Below, piece after piece: positions 33,494 to 41,850 of a stretch of 64,000 nucleotides of DNA. The translations under genes and the position numbers were made by a program. The stretch is from positions 71,507 through 135,506 of the forward strand of contig JAKAUN010000012.1 of the NCBI GenBank assembly GCA_021817605.1, written 5' to 3'. The first letter of the stretch is position 1. Every line of letters begins with the position of its first letter. The notes below the pieces were generated by a model, which searched no databases, was not told the DNA's origin, and worked only from the letters and a program-made list of their open reading frames with translations. This DNA is from Thermoplasmata archaeon. GTDB lineage: Archaea; Thermoplasmatota; Thermoplasmata; Lutacidiplasmatales; UBA184.

Positions 33494-36162
33494 GCCCGGG
33501 GGCGCTCGCGCCGAGGTTCGAGCCCGGACCGATCGAGGCGCGCTGGCAGGCCGAGTGGGAGCGGCTAGGGGCGTTCCGGGCCCCGCCGACGCCGACCGCG
33601 CAGGGGTTCTCGATCGTCCTTCCCCCGCCGAACGTCACGGGGGTGCTCACCCTCGGCCACATGCTCGGCAACACGGTGATGGACATCCTCGTCCGACGGC
33701 AGCGGATGCGGGGGATCCCGACCCTGTGGGCCCCCGGGGTCGACCACGCCGGCCTCGCCACCCAGGTCGAGGTCCGTCGCCGCCTTGCCCGGCAGGGGGT
33801 CCGCCTCGAGGAGCTCCCCCGGGATCGGGCGCTCCGGGAGATCGAGTCCTGGAAGGACGAGCACGAGAAGAGGATCCGCGAGCAGCTGTTCGCCGGTGGG
33901 TTCTCGGTCGACTGGAGCCGGTTCCGCTACACGATGGACCCGCAGAGCGTGCGGGCGACCCGGGAGGTCTTCGTCGCCCTCTGGCGCGCCGGGCTCGTCT
34001 ACCGCGGCGAGCGGATGGTCAACTGGGACCCCCAGCTGCGCACCGCGATCTCCGACCTCGAGGTCGTCCGGACCGAGGAGGACACCGAGTTCCTCACCCT
34101 CCTCTACCGCTGGGCGGACGGTAGCCCGGGGGGCCTCGAGGTCGCCACCGTACGCCCCGAGACCGTCTTCGGCGACGTCGCGGTGGCGGTGCATCCGGCC
34201 GACGAGCGCCACACGGCGGCGGTCGGCCGCCCCGTCGTCGTCCCCCTGGTCGGCCGTCACGTCCCGGTGGTCGTGGACGCGGGCGTCGACCCCGAGTTCG
34301 GGACCGGCGCGCTCAAGGTGACGCCGCGGCACGACCTCCTCGACCGGGAGATCTACCTGCGGCATCCGGGCCTCACCGAGCCGGTCGAGATCTTCGACGA
34401 GAGCGCCCACCTCGTCGGCGCCTGGGTCCCACCGGAGCTTCACGGGCTCGACCGCGACGCCGCGCGCCGCCGCACGACCGAGATGCTCGAGGCCGAGGGA
34501 ACCCTCGTGCGCAGGACGGTTCGCAAGACCGCGATCGCCCGCTCGGAGCGCTCGGAAGCGGTCATCGAGCCGAGGCTCTCGACGCAGTGGTTCGTCCGGA
34601 TGGGCCCCCTCGCGGGGCCGGTGGTCGAGGCGGTCCGACGCGGCGAGATCAAGATCCGCCCGGAACGCTGGGAGCGCACGTTCTTCCGGTGGATGGAAGG
34701 GATCGAGGACTGGTGCATCTCCCGTCAGGTCCTCTGGGGCGTGCCGGTGCCGGTGGCGTACTGCCGCTCCTGCGGCCACGAGATGGCGTTCGTCGAGCCG
34801 CTTGCGGCCTGCCCCGAGTGCCACGCGCGGGACCTTCGGGACGACCCGGATGTCCTCGACACCTGGTTCACCTCCTGGCTCTGGCCGTTCTCCGCCCTCG
34901 GCTGGCCCGAGCGCACCTCCGAGCTCGCCCACTACTACCCGACCAGCGTCCTCGTCACGGGCCGCGACATCATGTTCTTCTGGGTCGCCCGGATGATGAT
35001 GGCGGGCTACCGGTTCACGGCGAGCCGCCCGTTCTCGGAGGTCTACTTCACGGGCATGATGCGCGACGAGCAGGGACGCCGCATGTCCAAGCATCTCGGC
35101 AACTCCCCCGACCCGCTCGTGGTCGTCCGAGAGCGCGGGGCGGATGCGCTGCGCTTCGGTCTCGTGTTCCCGAACCCGACCGACGAGGACGGCGCCTTCG
35201 GAACCGCGAGCCTCGAGGGCGGCAGGAACTTCCTCACGAAGCTCTGGAACCTCGTCAGGTTCACCCTTCTCCACGTCCCCGAGGGGACGCCGCCGCCCTC
35301 CGAGCCCCCCGAGACCCATCCCCATCGCTCGCGCGAGGACCGCTGGGTCCTCGAGCGCTACCGCCGCTGCCTCGTGGAGGTCGACGAGGCGCTCTCCGAG
35401 CTCGCTCCGTCCCGCGCGGCAGGCGCTCTCTACGGCTTCCTCTGGCACGACCTCGCCGACCGCTACGTCGAGATCGCCAAGGAGGCGCTCAACGGCCGCC
35501 GGGGCGAGCCGGCGCGTCGGGAGGCTCGCGCGACGCTCCTCTTCGTGGTCGAGCGCACCGTCCGCCTGCTCCACCCGTTCGTCCCCCACGTGACCGAGGA
35601 GCTCTGGCACGCCCTTCCCCACGGCGGCGAACTGCTCGCCACGGCACCCTGGCCGGCGGTCGGGGAGATCCCACCCGACCCCGCAGCGGTGCTGGAGATG
35701 GAGCCGGTGCTCGAGGCGATCCGGCTCCTGCGCAACCTCCGCGCCGAGGAGAAGGTCGCCGCCGCCGCGACGCCCCGTGCCTGGGTTCGCCCCGCCACGC
35801 CGGAGGTCGCTCGTATCCTCCTGGCCGAGCGCGCGACCGTCCTCCGCCAGGCCCAGCTCGGGGCCCTCGAGCTGGTCGACGCCGCTCCCCCCGAGGGGGT
35901 GGAGGTCGCCAGCCGCGTCGCGGCGATCGGGGAGTGCCATCTCGAGCGGCCGACCGAGACGCCGGCCGGCTCCGAGGCGCTCGAGCGCGAGCGAGCGAAG
36001 CTCACCGTCCTCCTCGCGAAGACCCGGGAGCGCCTTGCCGACCCCGGCTTCCTAGCCCGGGCCCCTCCCAAGGTCGTTGAGGAGCATCGCACCAAGGCGC
36101 GGGAGCTCGAGGAGCGCCTCGGCCGGATCGACCACCACTTGAAGGAGGCCCACTCCGGATGA
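33490..36162 (+). CDS. valS: Valyl-tRNA synthetase (about 890 aa)
   Basis: Class I synthetase for valine. HIGH appears as LTLGHMLGN after PPPNVTGV, the editing domain spans about residues 200-340 (ATVRPETVFGDVAVAVHP), and KMSKS appears as RRMSKHLGNSPDP. A zinc site (CRSCG...CPEC) precedes WFTSWLWPFSALGWP. The C-terminus ends in the coiled-coil arm typical of ValRS (KARELEERLGRIDHHL). The start is unclear: a CTG at 33490 sits six bases after a GGAGGGG ribosome-binding site and overlaps the permease stop, while GTG 33457 is a canonical alternative adding 11 residues. The next gene overlaps by ATGA. Confidence 0.93.
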   Translation: MSPGALAPRFEPGPIEARWQAEWERLGAFRAPPTPTAQGFSIVLPPPNVTGVLTLGHMLGNTVMDILVRRQRMRGIPTLWAPGVDHAGLATQVEVRRRLARQGVRLEELPRDRALREIESWKDEHEKRIREQLFAGGFSVDWSRFRYTMDPQSVRATREVFVALWRAGLVYRGERMVNWDPQLRTAISDLEVVRTEEDTEFLTLLYRWADGSPGGLEVATVRPETVFGDVAVAVHPADERHTAAVGRPVVVPLVGRHVPVVVDAGVDPEFGTGALKVTPRHDLLDREIYLRHPGLTEPVEIFDESAHLVGAWVPPELHGLDRDAARRRTTEMLEAEGTLVRRTVRKTAIARSERSEAVIEPRLSTQWFVRMGPLAGPVVEAVRRGEIKIRPERWERTFFRWMEGIEDWCISRQVLWGVPVPVAYCRSCGHEMAFVEPLAACPECHARDLRDDPDVLDTWFTSWLWPFSALGWPERTSELAHYYPTSVLVTGRDIMFFWVARMMMAGYRFTASRPFSEVYFTGMMRDEQGRRMSKHLGNSPDPLVVVRERGADALRFGLVFPNPTDEDGAFGTASLEGGRNFLTKLWNLVRFTLLHVPEGTPPPSEPPETHPHRSREDRWVLERYRRCLVEVDEALSELAPSRAAGALYGFLWHDLADRYVEIAKEALNGRRGEPARREARATLLFVVERTVRLLHPFVPHVTEELWHALPHGGELLATAPWPAVGEIPPDPAAVLEMEPVLEAIRLLRNLRAEEKVAAAATPRAWVRPATPEVARILLAERATVLRQAQLGALELVDAAPPEGVEVASRVAAIGECHLERPTETPAGSEALERERAKLTVLLAKTRERLADPGFLARAPPKVVEEHRTKARELEERLGRIDHHLKEAHSG

Positions 36163-37157
36163 GCCGACCGGCACGGTCGCGTTCGGGCCGACGGCCCGCG
36201 ACAAAGGCCTCGCCCTCGGCCGCGGTGCCGGCGCCCCACGGGGATTGGCCGATTCCCGGGACCGAGAGGCGCCACCCGGGCCTCGGGCTCGGGCTCTGGG
36301 CCCTCGGCCGGTGGACCTCGGAGGACGAGGCACGGACCAAGGCGACCGCCGCCCGCGCCCTGGAGCTCGGCGTCCGCTGGTTCGACACCGCGGAGGTCTA
36401 CGGCGCCGGCCGGTCCGAGAGGCTCCTCGGCGACCTTCTCGCCCGCGGCGCCTCGGGTGGCTCGGAGGCGTTCGTCGTCACCAAGGTCTCCTGGGAGCAT
36501 CTTCGCCCGACGCAGATCCGCGCCGCGCTCATCAACAGCCTCGAACGGCTGGGACGCCGGTCGGTCGACCTTTACCTGGTCCACGCGCCCGACCCGAAGG
36601 TCCCGCTCCAGGAAACGATGCCCGTCCTCGAGTCGCTCTGGAAGGAGGGGCGGATCGGGGCGATCGGGGTCTCCAACTTCTCCGTCGAGCAGCTCGAGGA
36701 GGCGGAACGGCACCTTTCCGAGGCGCGTCTCGCCGCGCACCAGGTCAGGATGAACCTCCTCGACTCGGAGGAGGCGGAGTCCGTTCTCCCGTTCTGCCGT
36801 CAGCGCAAGATCGTGATCGAGGCCTACACGCCCTTAGCACTCGGGATCCTCGCCGGTCGCTACCTGGACGGGCGGCGGAGCTCCGTGGAGCTCCGCCGCT
36901 ACGCGGTCGACTCCTTCGGCGAGTCCCGTGTTCCCGAGCTCCTCGCCCGCGCCCGCCGCCTGCGCGAGCTCGCCGTCGAGGAGAAGGTCCCTCTCGCGTC
37001 GCTCGCGCTCCGTTGGCTTGAGTCGAAGGGAGCCGCGCCGCTCTTCGGGGCGAGCCGGCCGCCGCAGGTCGAGGAGATCCTGCGCGCCTGGGCTTTTCGG
37101 GTGCCGGCGGCGGCCCTGCGACGCGCGGAGGAGATCGGGCGGGGCGACCGTGCTTAG
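36159..37157 (+). CDS. Aldo/keto reductase (332 aa)
   Basis: A TIM-barrel NADPH-dependent oxidoreductase. The catalytic tetrad is visible: Asp and Tyr in WFDTAEVYGAGRSE, Lys in FVVTKVSW, His in DLYLVHAPD. The cofactor end has IGAIGVSNFSVEQLEEA and a late PLFGASRPPQVEE. The first 25 residues are Arg/Ser-rich, so a later start may be used. It is coupled by ATGA to valS and by overlap to the SerB-like gene. Confidence 0.9.
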   Translation: MSRPARSRSGRRPATKASPSAAVPAPHGDWPIPGTERRHPGLGLGLWALGRWTSEDEARTKATAARALELGVRWFDTAEVYGAGRSERLLGDLLARGASGGSEAFVVTKVSWEHLRPTQIRAALINSLERLGRRSVDLYLVHAPDPKVPLQETMPVLESLWKEGRIGAIGVSNFSVEQLEEAERHLSEARLAAHQVRMNLLDSEEAESVLPFCRQRKIVIEAYTPLALGILAGRYLDGRRSSVELRRYAVDSFGESRVPELLARARRLRELAVEEKVPLASLALRWLESKGAAPLFGASRPPQVEEILRAWAFRVPAAALRRAEEIGRGDRA

Positions 37158-37803
37158 GCTCGTCGCCCTCGACATGGACGGGACGCTGGTCGACGTCCAA
37201 AGCTCCTGGGCCGCCGTCCACGCCCACTTCGGCGCGGACAACTTCGAAGGACTTCGGAGATTCCTCGCCAACGAGATCGACGACGAGGAGTTCATTCGCA
37301 GCGACATCGCGATCTGGAAGCGCCACGCCCCGGGGCTCGACCTCTTCGCGATCGAGGCGATCCTCGCCAAGGTGCCCCTGATGCCGGGGGCCGCAACGCT
37401 GCTCTCGGGGCTGCACGCGCGGGGGATCCGCACCGCGATCGTGAGCGGGGGGATCGACCTGCTCGCTCGACGCGTCGCCCGCGAGCTCGGCATCGACATC
37501 GCCCTGGCCAACGGCTTTCGTGTGACGGCCGACGGGCGGCTCACCGGCACGGGGATCGTCCGCGTCCCCATCCACGGCAAGGAGCAGGTCCTCGCCCACC
37601 TTCAGGAGCAGCTCGGGATAGGGCCCGAAGAGACCGCCTCGGTCGGCAACTCGGAGATCGATCTCGGCCTGTTCCGACGCAGCCGTGTCGGGATCGCCTT
37701 CCTTCCCGAGGACGACGCGATCCGTGGCGGCGCCCACACGGTCGTGCTCGAGCGCGACCTCGGCCGGGTCCTCGAGGCGCTCGAGCGGTTCCCCCCCGAG
37801 TAG
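37150..37803 (+). CDS. HAD phosphatase, SerB-like (217 aa)
   Basis: HAD-superfamily phosphatase with the phosphoserine phosphatase pattern: motif I VALDMDGTLVDVQSSW, motif II IRTAIVSGGIDLLA, Lys in VPIHGKEQVLAHL, and motif IV SVGNSEIDLGLFRRS. The cap is the short helical SerB type. The likely reaction is hydrolysis of phosphoserine or a related phosphomonoester. The start is GTG 37150, overlapping the reductase by 8 bp. Confidence 0.85.
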   Translation: MLRLVALDMDGTLVDVQSSWAAVHAHFGADNFEGLRRFLANEIDDEEFIRSDIAIWKRHAPGLDLFAIEAILAKVPLMPGAATLLSGLHARGIRTAIVSGGIDLLARRVARELGIDIALANGFRVTADGRLTGTGIVRVPIHGKEQVLAHLQEQLGIGPEETASVGNSEIDLGLFRRSRVGIAFLPEDDAIRGGAHTVVLERDLGRVLEALERFPPE

Positions 37804-37849
37804 CCCGAAGGAACCGTTATCCGCGGAGCCCCGCTCCCAGGCCTCGTCC

Positions 37850-38467
37850 ATGGAACCGTACTCCGTGCTCCTCGAGCGCGCCCGGGCGAAGCTGCCGCCG
37901 GTCCTCGCGGGGGGCGAGCGCTTCCAGGTGCCCGAGCCGGACGTCATGACCGACGGGCGCTCCACCGTGATCCGCAACCTCCAGGAGATCGCCACGACCC
38001 TTAGACGCGAGCCGGCGCACCTCATCGGCTACCTGGCCCGGGACTTCGGCTGCCCCGGGGTGCTCGACCTGCCGCGCGCCGTGCTCAAGTCACGGCTCGC
38101 CAAGGAGGCGATCGCGCAGAAGATCCGGGACTACACGGCGAAGTTCGTCATCTGCTCGGAGTGCAAGCGGCCGGACACGCACCTCCACAAGGAGGGTCGC
38201 CTCATGCTGCTCGTCTGCGAGGCCTGCGGGGCGCAGCGCCCGGTCACCGTTCGGCGCACTGTCGAGCCCGAGAAGCCAAAGACCCCGATCGTCGTCGGCG
38301 AGGTCTATCGGCTGACGATCGAGGACATCGGCCGCCGCGGCGACGGGGTCGCCAAGAAGGAGGGCTTCGTCATCTTCGTCACGGGAGCGAACCAGCGCGG
38401 CACCACGGTGAACGCCAAAGTGACCAAGGTCCTCGGCAACAACGCCTACGCCATCGTGCAGCCCTAG
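37850..38467 (+). CDS. Translation initiation factor aIF2-beta with C-terminal TRAM domain (205 aa)
   Basis: The first 135 residues are aIF2-beta: ERFQVPEPDVMTDGRSTVIRNL-type core split by its helices, then the zinc ribbon CSECKRPDTHL...LVCEACGAQ. aIF2-beta joins the heterotrimer that brings initiator tRNA to the ribosome. After a linker (EPEKPKTPIVVG) the last 60 residues are a TRAM domain (RLTIEDIGRRGDGVAKKEGF, then VTGANQRGTTVNAKVTKV), an RNA-binding barrel. Such a fusion is known from some archaea. Confidence 0.93.
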   Translation: MEPYSVLLERARAKLPPVLAGGERFQVPEPDVMTDGRSTVIRNLQEIATTLRREPAHLIGYLARDFGCPGVLDLPRAVLKSRLAKEAIAQKIRDYTAKFVICSECKRPDTHLHKEGRLMLLVCEACGAQRPVTVRRTVEPEKPKTPIVVGEVYRLTIEDIGRRGDGVAKKEGFVIFVTGANQRGTTVNAKVTKVLGNNAYAIVQP

Positions 38468-38471
38468 GTCG

Positions 38472-39440
38472 ATGCGCGTCGGCCGCTGGCTCGGTCTCCC
38501 GGCGATGTATGTCGCCGCCCAGCTCGTCGGGCTCGCGCTCGCGAACCCGTTCCGCTCCGAGGGGCTCGCGACGAGCGGCAACCCCCAGAACCCCGCCGGC
38601 CCTCTCGTGCTCGTCCTCGTGGTCGTCCTCGCCCCGCTCGTCATCCTGCTTTTTACGCGACGCCAGGGAGGTCTCGTTGGCCTCCGCCACATCCTGCTCC
38701 TCGGCATCGTCGCCTCCCTCTACGTCACGCTCTACGCGACCTTCGCCCTGGTCCCGCCGGGGCTGCTGCTGCTGAGCCCGTATGCCGCGGGCGTCGCGCT
38801 CGAGCCCGCCCTCCCTTTCGCGGCGATCGCGAGCGCGGGGATCTACCTCGCGCTGCTCATCGAGCCGCAGTGGTACGTGGTCGACCTCGCCGGCCTCGCC
38901 GCGGGCGGCTCCCTCATCGCCATCCTCGGGATCTCCTTTGGCCCCCTGCCGGCGTTCGTGCTGCTCGGCGCGCTGATGGTCTACGACGCGATCGCCGTCT
39001 ACCGCACCAAGCACATGGTCACGCTCGCCGACGCGGTCACCGAGATGAAGCTCCCGATGCTGCTGGTAATGCCGGAGTCGGCGGGGTTCGACTACCCGAG
39101 CGCCCCTCCCCTCCGCACCCAGCGAAAGGCCCCTGTCGGCGAGCGGGCGGCGATGTTCATGGGGCTCGGGGACATCGTCATCCCCGGGACCCTGGTCGTC
39201 TCGGCGTTCGCCTGGCTCCCCGTTTCCCCGGTCCACCTCGGTCTCGGCGCGAACCTGTGGATGGCCCTCGGCACGATGCTGGGCTCGCTGGTCGGCTACG
39301 GGTTTCTCATGCGTCGCGTGGCGACCGGGCAGCCCCAGGCCGGGCTCCCGTTCCTCAACGGCGGAGCGCTGGTCGGCTACGCCCTCGCCTACCTCGTCCT
39401 GTTCCGCTCCTTCACCCTCGGGCTCACCGGGGGGCTTTAA
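38472..39440 (+). CDS. Presenilin-like A22 intramembrane aspartyl protease (322 aa)
   Basis: Nine hydrophobic segments. The two catalytic aspartates lie in the family motifs: ALMVYDAIAVY (Tyr-Asp) and FMGLGDIVIPG (Gly-Leu-Gly-Asp). The third motif, PAL, appears to read LPF in GLPFLNGGAL. This is the archaeal presenilin/signal-peptide-peptidase homologue type (PSH), which cleaves membrane-spanning peptides. It starts a few bases after the aIF2-beta stop. Confidence 0.9.
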   Translation: MRVGRWLGLPAMYVAAQLVGLALANPFRSEGLATSGNPQNPAGPLVLVLVVVLAPLVILLFTRRQGGLVGLRHILLLGIVASLYVTLYATFALVPPGLLLLSPYAAGVALEPALPFAAIASAGIYLALLIEPQWYVVDLAGLAAGGSLIAILGISFGPLPAFVLLGALMVYDAIAVYRTKHMVTLADAVTEMKLPMLLVMPESAGFDYPSAPPLRTQRKAPVGERAAMFMGLGDIVIPGTLVVSAFAWLPVSPVHLGLGANLWMALGTMLGSLVGYGFLMRRVATGQPQAGLPFLNGGALVGYALAYLVLFRSFTLGLTGGL

Positions 39441-39462
39441 CCCCGGACGGCTCGTCGGGGCC

Positions 39463-40404
39463 GTGCCGAGAAGGGTCGAGGACGTCCGGATCGACGACAG
39501 ACCGTCGCTCGACACGCTGGTCGACCGGCTGAAGGCCGGCGGCGGCTTCAGCGCGAAGGACCTCGCAGTAGGGGTCGACGTGCTCGCCTCGATGCTCGCC
39601 GACCCCGAGATGACCGTCTTCCTCTCCTTCCCCGCAGACCTGGTGGCGACCGGCACGCGCGGGGTGCTCGCTACCCTCGTGCGGGAAGGGCTCGTCGACG
39701 CGATCCTGACGACCTGCGGGACGCTCGACCACGACCTCGCCCGGGCGTTCCGTCCGTACTACCACGGCGACTGGGATCTCGACGACGCCGACCTCCATCG
39801 CCGGAACCTCTACCGTCTGGGCAACCTGGTCATCCCCCAGCGCAACTACGGCGCCATCGTCGAGGAGAAGATGCAGGCGCTGCTCTCCCGGCTCTGGAAG
39901 GGAGGCTCTCGGGCGATCTCGAGCCGCGAGCTCGCCCGCGCCATCGGGGGGGTGATCCCCCGCTCGGCTCGCTCGAGCATCCTCCGGGCGGCCTACGAGA
40001 AGGAGGTTCCCGTCTTCGTCCCCGGGATCACCGACGGGGCGGTCGGCTCGCAGCTCTGGCTCTTCTGGCAGGACCATCGGGCACTGTCGATCGATCTTCT
40101 CTCGGACGAGCAGGCGCTCTCGGACCTCGTCTACGGCGCGAAGCGGACCGGGGCGATCATCCTCGGCGGAGGCATCTCCAAGCACCACACGATCTGGTGG
40201 AACCAGTTCCGCGACGGGCTGGACGCGGCGCTCTACCTCACGACGGCGGTCGAGTGGGACGGCAGCCTCTCGGGCGCGCGGCCTCGCGAGGCGGTCTCCT
40301 GGGGGAAGATCAAGCCGAAGGCACGGCACGCGGCGGTCGAGGGGGACGCGACGCTCCTCTTCCCGCTCATGGTAGGGGCGGCGCTCGAGCGCCTTCACCG
40401 CTGA
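39463..40404 (+). CDS. dys: Deoxyhypusine synthase (313 aa)
   Basis: This NAD-dependent enzyme moves an aminobutyl group from spermidine to a Lys of aIF5A. Motifs are FLSFPADLVATGTRGVLATLV, TTCGTLDHDLAR, VPVFVPGITDGAVGSQLW, and the active-site GGGISKHHTIWWNQFRDGLD, where the Lys forms the imine intermediate. The C-terminal AVEWDGSLSGARPREAVSWGK is also diagnostic. The start is GTG at 39463. It ends 78 bases before tRNA-Lys. Confidence 0.95.
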   Translation: MPRRVEDVRIDDRPSLDTLVDRLKAGGGFSAKDLAVGVDVLASMLADPEMTVFLSFPADLVATGTRGVLATLVREGLVDAILTTCGTLDHDLARAFRPYYHGDWDLDDADLHRRNLYRLGNLVIPQRNYGAIVEEKMQALLSRLWKGGSRAISSRELARAIGGVIPRSARSSILRAAYEKEVPVFVPGITDGAVGSQLWLFWQDHRALSIDLLSDEQALSDLVYGAKRTGAIILGGGISKHHTIWWNQFRDGLDAALYLTTAVEWDGSLSGARPREAVSWGKIKPKARHAAVEGDATLLFPLMVGAALERLHR

Positions 40405-40481
40405 GAGGCTACGGACGCGGCAGAGGAGAACGCGCTCCCTCGGCGAGGCTTTATGCGGACTCTCCGCTCGGCGGCGGCTGC

Positions 40482-40555
40482 GGGCCCGTAGCTCAGCTCG
40501 GTAGAGCAGGCGGCTCTTAACCGCAAGGTCAGGGGTTCGAATCCCCTCGGGCCCG
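40482..40555 (+). tRNA. tRNA-Lys(CTT)
   Basis: The acceptor stem GGGCCCG/CGGGCCC, a D arm GCTC...GAGC, anticodon loop CTCTTAA (anticodon CTT) and T arm AGGGGTTCGAATCCCCT are all present, with discriminator G. CCA is not encoded. A TATA-like CTTTATGC at about 40449-40456 precedes it by some 27 bases. The accessory region begins right after this gene, so its 3' end is a candidate integration site, though no second copy of that end was seen in the window. Confidence 0.95.
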
Positions 40556-40675
40556 TAACTCTTTCCTTATAGAACCCATACGACAACTGAGCCCGGGAGG
40601 ACACCATCAACGGGCTGCCGGATGCGACTCCAGTCCCATCCCTCGCCCAAATGAAACGCTTCCGGGGGTGGCGCC

Positions 40676-40894
40676 GTGACCGAGGGCTTCGCCGAGATCG
40701 TCTTCGAGGTCGAACCGACGCCGCCCCCTTCACGGGATCCCCCGGTGCCAGGGTGGGTGTGTGGCCGGTGTTTCTCCCTCATCCGGCATAACCCGGTCCG
40801 CCACCTTTCGTTCTGCCCGATCCACGGGTTCGCGTTCGAGCTTCGATCGATTCGCCCGACCGGGTACGCGCGCGCACACGGACTCTCCCGCTGA
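40676..40894 (+). CDS. Small zinc-finger-like protein (72 aa)
   Basis: The start is GTG at 40676. A likely metal site is GWVCGRCFSLIRHN followed by LSFCPIHGFAF, giving a C-X2-C and C-X2-H arrangement. Small proteins of this type are common in archaeal viruses and plasmids as DNA-binding factors. It is the first gene after tRNA-Lys and probably opens the element operon. Confidence 0.5.
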   Translation: MTEGFAEIVFEVEPTPPPSRDPPVPGWVCGRCFSLIRHNPVRHLSFCPIHGFAFELRSIRPTGYARAHGLSR

Positions 40895-40900
40895 GGTCCT

Positions 40901-41584
40901 ATGTACGAGCGAAGGGTTCCGTCAGAGAGTGGGTTTCCCGGACCCGTTTCCGGGCCCCCGGACCCCTCCCCCGGCCCCGAGTTTCACCCGACAAACCCAC
41001 CCCCTTTCACCCTACAAACCCCCACCGTTTCACCCGTCAAACCTCCCCGCCGCCGGCGCAACCTCCGGGAGATCTACCTCTCTGACCACAACTGGGCCGA
41101 GTTCCAGCGCATCCGTCAGGTTGTCGGGAAACGAGGACTCGTCGGCTCCGCCGGTCGGGGAGAACCGAAGGGACGCGCCGGGGGGCGTCCACCGCTCTCG
41201 GACGCCGCCTTCGATGAGCTCCTGGAAGCCTACCGCTGGAAGCAGCGCGTGTGTGCGCGCGCCGCGGCGCCGCGCAAGGTCGACGAGGCCGCCGTGCGCG
41301 CCCTCCGCGTCTTCTACGCCCCTCACCCGTTCGGCTGGCTCGCCCCGTTTCCTGCGCTCGACCGGTTGGTCGTCCAGACGTTCCCGAGCTATCGACCGCC
41401 GCGGCGGCTCCACGCCATCGCCGGGTTCTGCGAGACTGGCCTGCTTCGTCCGGCGTGGCGAACGGGAGACGAGTGGATCATCGAGGACTCAGCACCGTCG
41501 CCCACGCGGATCCCCGACTTCCATTACCTCCGGGGAAACCTCGGGTATCGTCCCCTCGACCAGGAGGCGACGCTCGCCGCATGA
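40901..41584 (+). CDS. Hypothetical element protein, possibly DNA-binding (227 aa)
   Basis: The N-terminal 50 residues are Pro-rich and overlie three 23-bp-spaced DNA repeats, so the codons there may be shaped by DNA-level function. A basic patch (RRRR) and a helical region follow (LREIYLSDHNWAEFQRIRQVVG, GGRPPLSDAAFDELLEAYRW). The C-terminal half may be a winged helix (FCETGLLRPAWRTGDEWIIE). No family is recognised; replication or partition roles are possible for an element gene with iterons. It overlaps the next gene by ATGA. Confidence 0.6.
   Translation: MYERRVPSESGFPGPVSGPPDPSPGPEFHPTNPPPFTLQTPTVSPVKPPRRRRNLREIYLSDHNWAEFQRIRQVVGKRGLVGSAGRGEPKGRAGGRPPLSDAAFDELLEAYRWKQRVCARAAAPRKVDEAAVRALRVFYAPHPFGWLAPFPALDRLVVQTFPSYRPPRRLHAIAGFCETGLLRPAWRTGDEWIIEDSAPSPTRIPDFHYLRGNLGYRPLDQEATLAA
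40981..41044 (+). repeat. Three direct repeats, 23-bp period (iteron-like)
   Basis: The 18-bp unit is GTTTCACCCGACAAACCC at 40981, CTTTCACCCTACAAACCC at 41004 and GTTTCACCCGTCAAACCT at 41027. Starts are exactly 23 bases apart. The period is not a multiple of three, so the encoded peptides differ while the DNA is conserved. This points to a DNA-level role such as an iteron origin or operator, inside the start of the 227-aa gene. Confidence 0.75.
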
Positions 41585-41850
41585 GCGACGTGGTTCCCCT
41601 TCGTCTCCTCAGCCGCCGCGAGCTCGAGAGCGTCGTCCTCCTGCTCCAGAGCTACGCCTCTCGCCTCAACGCCACGGTCGAGGAGTTCACGAAGCCGGAA
41701 TGGCGCGTCCGCCGGGAACTCGACCAGGTTCGGGCGGAGTTCGGTCCCCGCGTCCAGTTCATTCGAGAGATCGGGGACGAACACCACCGTAGCGAGAGGA
41801 GAACGGCCCGGAACGAACGCTTCTGGCGGGACTTGGAGGGGACGGCATGA
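41581..41850 (+). CDS. Small hypothetical helical protein (89 aa)
   Basis: A coding-like frame with ATGA overlaps at both ends, between the 227-aa gene and the methyltransferase. The sequence is helical and charged (SRRELESVVLLLQSYASRL, then EEFTKPEWRVRRELDQVRAEF). Tight coupling to the methyltransferase suggests a helper role in the element, but no function can be given. Confidence 0.65.
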   Translation: MSDVVPLRLLSRRELESVVLLLQSYASRLNATVEEFTKPEWRVRRELDQVRAEFGPRVQFIREIGDEHHRSERRTARNERFWRDLEGTA

